From NCBI RefSeq assembly GCF_041260665.1, contig NZ_JBGCCT010000043.1, positions 1-64,000 of the forward strand: a stretch of 64,000 nucleotides of DNA. Direction: 5' to 3'. Every line of letters starts with the position of its first letter. The stretch's first letter is position 1. Source of the stretch: Catenulispora sp. GP43. Lineage in GTDB: Bacteria > Actinomycetota > Actinomycetes > Streptomycetales > Catenulisporaceae. A program made the position numbers and the translations under genes. Below, piece after piece: positions 58,628 through 64,000 of this stretch. The notes beneath the pieces are model-generated. The model made no database searches. It was not told the origin of the DNA and was given only the letters and a program-made list of their open reading frames with translations.

Positions 58628-58948
58628 ATGAGCCCGCGCCGCCGCCCGCCCCGCCGCTCCGACGTCCCCGACGACGAACAGGACGGCGCGAACGCCCGCA
58701 TGGCGTCGCGGGTCCTGGGCTTCGACCGGATCGAGAACGGACCCGACGGCCGGGACTGGGCCGTGCGTGGGATCCCCGGGCAGGCCGCGCAGAAGGTGTA
58801 CCGGTGCCCCGGGTGCGAGCAGGAGATCCGGGCCGGGGTGCCGCACATCGTGGCCTGGCCCAAGGAGGACCACGGTGTCGGGGTGCATGACCGGCGGCAC
58901 TGGCACACGCCGTGCTGGAACGCGCGCTCGCGGAGGCGAGCCAGGTAA
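58628..58948 (+). CDS. Small conserved zinc-binding protein
   Basis: 106 residues. A disordered Arg/Pro-rich N-terminus and a compact motif YRCPGCEQEI, then DRRHWHTPCWN, giving CxxC and HxHxxC ligands for a zinc site. Similar proteins in actinobacteria are annotated without real evidence as ATP/GTP-binding. GGAGGT lies close to the ATG. Function unknown. Confidence 0.75.
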   Translation: MSPRRRPPRRSDVPDDEQDGANARMASRVLGFDRIENGPDGRDWAVRGIPGQAAQKVYRCPGCEQEIRAGVPHIVAWPKEDHGVGVHDRRHWHTPCWNARSRRRAR

Positions 58949-59024
58949 AGGATTTCCACAAACTCAGGGCACCGACACGCCGCGCTCTTGGCGATCCGCG
59001 CACCGACCCGCGATCATTTCCGCC

Positions 59025-59789
59025 ATGGACCGCACATTCGAGGAACTGATCGCGGAAGGCCACGCGGTCGACGTCAGCGGCTGGGACTTCTCCTGGCTGG
59101 ACGGCCGCGCCACCGAGGAGCGCCCGCCGTGGGGGTACCAGCGGCAGATGGGTGAGCGCATCGGCCGGGCGCACCTGCACCTGGACATCCAGACCGGCGG
59201 CGGCGAGGTGCTGGCCGGGGTGCCGCAGCGGGCCTCCGGCGGCATGGTCGCCACCGAGGGCTGGCCGCCGAACGTCGCGGTCGCGCAGCGGAATCTGCGG
59301 GACAAGGGCGCGGTCGTCGTCTTCGACGAGGACGAGCCGCCGCTGCCCTTCGCCGACAACACCTTCGACCTGGTCACCAGCCGGCACCCGGTGATGGCGC
59401 ACTGGCGGGAGATCGCCCGGGTCCTGGCGCCCGGCGGCACCTACTTCTCCCAGCACATCGGCCCGGACAGCGGGCACGAGGTCTACGAGTGGTTCCTGGG
59501 CCCCAAGCCGACCGGCAGGAGCTTCCGCGAGCCGGAGCTGGCGCGCCAGGAGGTCGCGAAGAACGGCCTGGAGCTCGTGAGCCTGGACGAGGCCGAGTTG
59601 AAGATGGAGTTCTTCGACGTCGGCGCGATGGTCTACTTCCTGCGCAAGGTCATCTGGTTCGTGCCGGACTTCAGCGTCGAGAAGTACCGCGAGGACCTGA
59701 TGCGGCTGCACGAGCACATCGGCCGTGAGGGCTCGTTCGTGGCGTACTCGCGGCGTTTCCTGATCGAGGCGCGCAAGCCCGAAGCCTGA
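59025..59789 (+). CDS. Class I SAM-dependent methyltransferase
   Basis: 254 residues. SAM-binding motif I in LHLDIQTGGGEVLAG, acidic strand at VVVFDEDE, motif IV PFADNTFDLVTSRHPVMAHW and LAPGGTYFSQHIGP, a Methyltransf_11-like pattern. The substrate is unknown. ATG 59025 is the first plausible start and has no clear ribosome site. The antiporter gene follows after 20 bp. Confidence 0.85.
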   Translation: MDRTFEELIAEGHAVDVSGWDFSWLDGRATEERPPWGYQRQMGERIGRAHLHLDIQTGGGEVLAGVPQRASGGMVATEGWPPNVAVAQRNLRDKGAVVVFDEDEPPLPFADNTFDLVTSRHPVMAHWREIARVLAPGGTYFSQHIGPDSGHEVYEWFLGPKPTGRSFREPELARQEVAKNGLELVSLDEAELKMEFFDVGAMVYFLRKVIWFVPDFSVEKYREDLMRLHEHIGREGSFVAYSRRFLIEARKPEA

Positions 59790-59796
59790 GATCCCC

Positions 59797-59802
59797 TATA
59801 GT
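59797..59802 (+). promoter_or_regulatory. -10 hexamer before the antiporter gene
   Basis: TATAGT, close to the TATAAT consensus, ends 7 nt before ATG 59810. Leaderless transcription is likely. Confidence 0.45.
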
Positions 59803-59809
59803 CCCCGGC

Positions 59810-60907
59810 ATGACCGCACTCACGGGGGCCTCACGAGTCTTCTCCCGGTCGGACCTGACCCTGTTCGGGCTGACCGGGCTCGCGGTCCTGGGCTCGGCAC
59901 TGGTGACGTCCGGCTCGCTGGCCCCGTTCCTGGTGACCGGGGCCGCCGTCACCCTGGTCGCGGCGATGGTCGGGCGCGCGGTGGACCACCTGGCCGACCG
60001 CCTCGGGGCCGGCGCGGTCGGCGTGCTGCAGGGGGCCCTGGGCAACCTGCCGGAGCTGTTCGTGTCGGTGTTCGCCCTGCGGGCGGGCCTGACCACCGTC
60101 GTGAGCTCGGCGATCATCGGCTCGATCATGGCGAACCTGCTGCTGGTGCTCGGCCTGTCGTTCGTGGTGGGCAGCGCGCGGCACGGGGTGCTGCGGTTCT
60201 CCATCCAGCGGGCGCGCCTGATCATGGGCCTGATGATCCTGTCGGTGGCCTCGATGCTGATCCCCAGCCTGGCCGCCTACATCCACTCCCCGGCCGCCGG
60301 GCACGAGGTCGCGCTGGGCCGGGTCACCGCTGTGGTGCTGCTTGTGGTCTTCGCTCTGTCGATCCCGGTGAGCCTGCGCCGCGACCTGGAGCCCACCGCC
60401 GCCGAGGGAGCGGCGGAGGTGAAGCAGGAACTGGACGCCGACAACCCGTGGCCGCTGTGGCTCGCGATCTCGGTGCTCGTCTGCGCGGCGGCCGGCGCGG
60501 CGTACGTGTCCGACCAGTTCGTCAAGGCCCTGACCCCCGCGATGAACGCCCTGCACATCTCGCAGGCGTTCTCCGGCCTGGTGATCGTGGCCCTGGCCGG
60601 GAACGCCGTGGAGAACGCGGTCGGGGTGAAGCTGGCCTGGCACAACCGCACCGACCACGCGCTGTCGGTGGTGCTGAACAGCCCGCTGCAGATCGCCCTG
60701 GTGCTGGCGCCCGCGCTGGTGCTGCTCTCGCCGGTGATCGGCGGGCCGGCGTTCACGCTCGTGTTCAACCCGATGCTGGTGACCACGGTCGGGATAGCGA
60801 CCCTGTCGGTGCTGTACCTGATCTCGGACGGGGAGTCGGACTGGTTGGAGGGCTCGGCGATGATGGGGCTGTACGTCCTGATCGCCGCCGCCTTCTGGTG
60901 GGGGTAG
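59810..60907 (+). CDS. Calcium/proton antiporter (CaCA superfamily, CAX type)
   Basis: 365 residues, about eleven membrane helices. The two alpha repeats are clear: GALGNLPELFVSVFALRAG with SSAIIGSIMANLLLVLG in the first half, and ALAGNAVENAVGVKLAW with SVVLNSPLQIAL in the second, with the acidic residues that bind Ca2+. An acidic cytoplasmic loop (about 195-215) joins the halves. It exports Ca2+ (or another divalent cation) in exchange for protons. Convergent with the ABC permease gene. Confidence 0.92.
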   Translation: MTALTGASRVFSRSDLTLFGLTGLAVLGSALVTSGSLAPFLVTGAAVTLVAAMVGRAVDHLADRLGAGAVGVLQGALGNLPELFVSVFALRAGLTTVVSSAIIGSIMANLLLVLGLSFVVGSARHGVLRFSIQRARLIMGLMILSVASMLIPSLAAYIHSPAAGHEVALGRVTAVVLLVVFALSIPVSLRRDLEPTAAEGAAEVKQELDADNPWPLWLAISVLVCAAAGAAYVSDQFVKALTPAMNALHISQAFSGLVIVALAGNAVENAVGVKLAWHNRTDHALSVVLNSPLQIALVLAPALVLLSPVIGGPAFTLVFNPMLVTTVGIATLSVLYLISDGESDWLEGSAMMGLYVLIAAAFWWG

Positions 60908-60928
60908 GCGCCCGGCCGCTCGGCGCCG

Positions 60929-61768
60929 TCAGGCGTCGCGCCGCTTCAGCAGCCACCCGGCGACGACCAGCAGGAGCACGGTCCAAAGCGTGAATACGCC
61001 GAATCCCTGCCAGGCGGACAGCAGGTCGTTCTTGCCCGGCACCGTCTGGGCGACCAGATGTCCGGCCTCGGTGGGGAGATAGGCGTGCACGTGCTTGCCC
61101 CACGAGCCCGGCAGCAACTGGGCCAGCGGTGCCAGCACCTCGACGAACGCGATGACGCCGGTGATGGCGGCCGCGGTCTGCCGCAGCAGGGCGCCGATCG
61201 CCAGCGCGAACAGGCCGAGCATCATCAGGTACAGGCCCGCGCCGAACAGCGCCCGCAGCACGCCCTTGTCGCCCAGGCTCACCGGCACCTTGCTGTGGAT
61301 GATCGGGGCCGCGATGAAGAACGCGCCGAAGGCCACGATCTCGCCGATCACGAACGTCACGACGGCGAACACCACGACCTTCGCGGCCAGCATGGGCGTC
61401 CGCTTGGGGGCCGCGAGCAGCGAGGCGCGGATCATGCCGGTGCTGTACTCGGTCGTGATCACCATGGCGCCCAGGACGCAGATCGCCAGCTGGCCCAGGA
61501 CGAAGCCGGAGCCGAGGATGTTGCCGGTCGCGTCGCGCCGGTAGGACTCCTGCTGGCTGGGATCGAGCTTGTCCCACTGGTTCACCTGCAGCCAGGTGAG
61601 CAGGGCGGACAGACCGAGCGTCAGGATCACGAAGGCCAGCAGCGACCAGACCGTGGAGCGCACGCTGCGCAGCTTGGTCCACTCCATGGCCAGCAGGCGC
61701 GGGAACGCGGCGCCGCCGCGGTTCTCGATGGCCAGGACCGGCGGGGTGTCGGGGGTCGTGGCGGTCAT
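60929..61768 (-). CDS. ABC-2 type transporter permease
   Basis: 279 residues. Opens with a cytoplasmic MEWTKLRSVRSTVWSLLAF, the typical start of actinobacterial ABC-2 permeases, then about six helices including GAMVITTEYSTGMIRASLLA and LFALAIGALLRQTAAAI; ends with basic LLKRRDA. The ATG overlaps the stop of the ATPase gene by 4 bp. The substrate is unknown. Confidence 0.9.
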   Translation of the reverse strand: MTATTPDTPPVLAIENRGGAAFPRLLAMEWTKLRSVRSTVWSLLAFVILTLGLSALLTWLQVNQWDKLDPSQQESYRRDATGNILGSGFVLGQLAICVLGAMVITTEYSTGMIRASLLAAPKRTPMLAAKVVVFAVVTFVIGEIVAFGAFFIAAPIIHSKVPVSLGDKGVLRALFGAGLYLMMLGLFALAIGALLRQTAAAITGVIAFVEVLAPLAQLLPGSWGKHVHAYLPTEAGHLVAQTVPGKNDLLSAWQGFGVFTLWTVLLLVVAGWLLKRRDA

Positions 61769-62847
61769 TCGGCGGCCTCGCTCTCGGAAACCGGCGCGGC
61801 CGCCGGGACCACGGGTACGTCCTGGGCCGGGAGCGGAGCCGGGTCGCGGTGCTGGTCCATCTCCACGTGGTACTCGACCGCGCCGCGGGTCAGCTCCATG
61901 AACGCCTCCTCCAGCGAGGCCCGCTGCGGGGTCAGCTCGTGCAGGACGACGCGGGCCGCGGCCGCCTTCTCGCCGATCTCGGCGGCGTCCATGCCGCGCA
62001 CGATCAGGGCGCCGTCGTCGGCGGTGGTGACGGTGACCGCGCCGTCGGATCCGTCCTCGGCGGCGGGGCTGGAGCCGTTGCCGTTGCCGTTGCCGTTGCC
62101 ATTGGCGTTTCCATTGCCCGAGACCGCGTCCCGGGCCAGTTCCTTGGCCAGCTGCGCCGGCTGCGGCGTGCGCACCAGCACGGAGCGTTCCGAGGAGCGC
62201 GCGATGAACGCGTCCACCGACTCGTCCGCGATCAGCCGGCCGCGCCCGATCACCACCAGATGGTCGGCGGTCTGCGCCATCTCGCTCATCAGGTGGGAGG
62301 AGACGAAGATGGTCTTGCCGGCGGCGGCCAGCGACTTCATCAGGTTCCTGATCCACAGCACGCCCTCCGGGTCGAGCCCGTTGACCGGCTCGTCCAGGAT
62401 CAGCACCTGCGGGTCGCCCAGCAGCGCGGCCGCGATGCCCAGGCGCTGGCCCATGCCCAGGGAGAAACCGCCGGCCCGCTTGCGCGCCACCTCGGTCAGG
62501 CCGACCAGGGCCAGCGCCTCGCCGACCCGGGACTTGGGCAGGCCCTGGCTCTGCGCCAGGCACCACAGGTGGTTGTAGGCCGAGCGGCCGGTGTGCACGG
62601 CGCGCGCCTCCAGGAGCGCGCCGACCTTGCGCAGCGGTTCGCGCAGGTCCGCGTAGGGCACGCCGCCGATGGTGGCGCGGCCGGAGTGCGGGCGGTCCAG
62701 GCCCAGGATCAGCCGCATCGTGGTGGACTTGCCGGCGCCGTTCGGGCCCAGGAAGCCGGTGATCCGGCCCGGTTCGACCGCGAACGTCAGATGGTCCACG
62801 GCGATCTTGTCGCCGTACCGTTTGGACAGGTCGTGCACTTCGATCAC
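61765..62847 (-). CDS. ABC transporter ATP-binding protein
   Basis: 360 residues from GTG 62847 (MIEVHDLSKRYGD) with GAGGGGG upstream. Walker A GPNGAGKS, signature SLGMGQRLGIA, Walker B VLILDEPVNGLDP and switch His in SSHLMSE are intact. After the nucleotide-binding domain there is a low-complexity (GN)n stretch and then a C-terminal extension ending in a Pro/Ala tail. It energises the adjacent ABC-2 permeases. Its DNA carries a 6-bp repeat (62073-62120). Confidence 0.93.
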   Translation of the reverse strand: MIEVHDLSKRYGDKIAVDHLTFAVEPGRITGFLGPNGAGKSTTMRLILGLDRPHSGRATIGGVPYADLREPLRKVGALLEARAVHTGRSAYNHLWCLAQSQGLPKSRVGEALALVGLTEVARKRAGGFSLGMGQRLGIAAALLGDPQVLILDEPVNGLDPEGVLWIRNLMKSLAAAGKTIFVSSHLMSEMAQTADHLVVIGRGRLIADESVDAFIARSSERSVLVRTPQPAQLAKELARDAVSGNGNANGNGNGNGNGSSPAAEDGSDGAVTVTTADDGALIVRGMDAAEIGEKAAAARVVLHELTPQRASLEEAFMELTRGAVEYHVEMDQHRDPAPLPAQDVPVVPAAAPVSESEAAE

Positions 62848-62872
62848 GGCGGCCCCCTCAGACAGCGCGAGA

Positions 62873-62897
62873 CGGAGCCGGCCTGCCACCGGCTCCG
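62873..62897 (-). terminator. Hairpin between the two ABC modules
   Basis: CGGAGCCGG/CCGGCTCCG perfect 9-bp stem with a 7-nt loop lies between the end of the upstream permease gene (62933) and the ATPase start (62847) on the minus strand. It may uncouple their expression. Confidence 0.55.
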
Positions 62898-62932
62898 CCT
62901 CAGCTTACTGAAAAGGCCTGAAAAAGCAGTGC

Positions 62933-64000
62933 CTACGCGTCCTTCTTGCGCATGACGATCGCGCCACCGATCACTGCGACCGCGGCATATGCGGCGAACA
63001 CCGCGAACCCGGCCCAGGGCGAGAGCATGTTGTCCTGCGGCCTGGTCGTGATGATCTGCAATCCGGCGTTGAACGGGATCCACTTGCTGATGTCGGTGCG
63101 CCAGGTTCCCGGCAGGAACTGCACCAGGATGAACAGCACGAACAGCAGGCCCACCGCGGTCGTGATCGCGCCGGCGGTGTGCCGCAGGATCGCGCCGAGC
63201 CCGAACGCCAGCAGCGCGGTGCCGGTCATGTACAGGCCCCCGCCGATCACCGCGCGCAGCGCGCCGGGGTCGGACAGGCTCACGGTGATGTCGTGCCCGG
63301 AGTAGATGGCCGTGGCGATGAAGAACGACGCGAACGAGCAGACCAGCCCGACCACCAGCGCCACCGCCGCGACGATCCCGGCCTTGGCCCAGAACAGCGT
63401 GCCGCGCCGGGGCTGGCTGGTCAGCGAGGTGCGGATCATGCCGGTGCTGTACTCGGCGGTGATCGCCATCGCGCCGAACACCACGATCACCAGCTGCCCG
63501 AAGAACAGGCCGGACATGGAGTTCGCGGTGAAGTCGTCATCCGGGCCGGGATGGCTGGAGGAGCCCATGGCGATCAGCGCGCCCAGGCCGATGGTGATGA
63601 CCATGGTGATCAGCAGCGTCCAGAAGGTGGAGCGGACGGTGCGGATCTTGGTCCACTCCGAGTGCAGCGCCGAGCCGAAGCTCGCCTTGGCCTGCGGGAA
63701 GGGATCGGGGCCGGCGAAAACGGGCTGCTGGCTGTGGTGCTGGTGCTGGTTCGGCGTGAAGCCGGCCTGGGCCGGGATGCCCGGTCCGGGCTGGGCGTAC
63801 TGACCGGGTCCGGGCTGGCCGGCGAAACCGGCGCCCTGCGGCGGCGGCCCGTAACCCGGGCCAGCGTTCGGCTGCTGCCCGGGCGCGTAGCCCGGCGCCG
63901 GCACCTGCTGCGTCGCGAGGTGGTCCTGCGCGGCGGAGGCAGAGCCCGCGTTCGGCTGCTGCCCGGGCGCGTATCCGGGCCCCGGCACCTGCTGCGTGGT
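62933..64000 (-). CDS. ABC-2 type permease with Pro/Gly/Gln-rich N-terminal extension (5' end beyond window)
   Basis: At least 355 residues; the frame is still open at base 64000, so the start is not seen. A long disordered N-terminal region is built of repeats such as QQVPGPGYAPGQQPNAG and GQYAQPGPG, followed by HSEWTKIRTVRSTFWTLL and about six helices (AMAITAEYSTGMIRTSLTS, AFGLGAILRHTAGAITTAV) clearly paralogous to the permease at 60929-61768. It ends in VMRKKDA. The tail probably lies in the cytoplasm. Confidence 0.85.
   Translation of the reverse strand, partial: TTQQVPGPGYAPGQQPNAGSASAAQDHLATQQVPAPGYAPGQQPNAGPGYGPPPQGAGFAGQPGPGQYAQPGPGIPAQAGFTPNQHQHHSQQPVFAGPDPFPQAKASFGSALHSEWTKIRTVRSTFWTLLITMVITIGLGALIAMGSSSHPGPDDDFTANSMSGLFFGQLVIVVFGAMAITAEYSTGMIRTSLTSQPRRGTLFWAKAGIVAAVALVVGLVCSFASFFIATAIYSGHDITVSLSDPGALRAVIGGGLYMTGTALLAFGLGAILRHTAGAITTAVGLLFVLFILVQFLPGTWRTDISKWIPFNAGLQIITTRPQDNMLSPWAGFAVFAAYAAVAVIGGAIVMRKKDA
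63867..63998. repeat. 48-bp direct repeat 84 bp apart, coding
   Basis: 63867-63914 and 63951-63998 are nearly identical and encode the same Pro/Gly/Gln-rich segment of the permease N-terminus. More copies may lie beyond the window. Confidence 0.85.

Noticed and set aside
56736-59717. 993-codon open frame on the minus strand
   Set aside because: Shadow of the dehydrogenase and methyltransferase genes; composition is typical of antisense high-GC frames.

Overview
The window is about 64 kb of very GC-rich DNA with compact gene spacing, many GTG starts and long spurious antisense reading frames. It contains NucS in place of MutS/MutL, an SCO5389-family gene beside it, a Rho with a large basic insertion, and the order argS-lysA-hom-thrC-thrB-rho-rpmE-prfA-prmC-ywlC-wecA-atp operon-murA. 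Together these point to a filamentous actinomycete (Streptomyces/Catenulispora type); the genus cannot be fixed from sequence alone.

Left accessory part (1-16.6 kb): a tyrosine-integrase N-terminus cut by the window edge, an implausible 150-base G-tract (probably an assembly or sequencing artefact), a ROK regulator with its likely operator, a SWIM/DUF6493-type translationally coupled pair, a lipoprotein, a serpin coupled to an ADP-ribosylglycohydrolase, an MFS exporter, two divergent tRNA trans-editing genes (AlaX-like and Dtd), a mycosin-like subtilase that has lost its catalytic Ser and oxyanion Asn, a DUF885 protein, and a PadR/HAAS-domain pair.

Core part (16.6-46.3 kb): a stand-alone receiver next to argS, aspartate-family amino-acid synthesis (lysA, hom, thrC, thrB), rho with a long leader, translation genes (rpmE, prfA, prmC, ywlC), an AftB-like GT-C enzyme and a WecA-like phosphotransferase for envelope glycans, the complete F1Fo ATP synthase operon (atpI, atpZ, atpBEFHAGDC), DUF2550, a PduO-type cobalamin adenosyltransferase, and murA with Asp in place of the fosfomycin-reactive Cys.

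Right part (46.3-64 kb): acyl-CoA metabolism (3-hydroxybutyryl-CoA dehydrogenase, ethylmalonyl-CoA mutase, a tandem-duplicated 3-hydroxyacyl-CoA dehydrogenase) mixed with nucS, a HEAT-like protein, a frameshifted Tat-exported protein, an LLM oxidoreductase, a methyltransferase, a CaCA antiporter, and an ABC-2 exporter cluster that runs off the right edge.

Window-wide patterns: several genes have a TANNNT hexamer 6-8 nt before the start codon, suggesting leaderless mRNAs. Many 3' ends carry short (11-21 bp) tandem repeats or long perfect hairpins. No tRNA, rRNA, CRISPR array or intact insertion sequence was seen.
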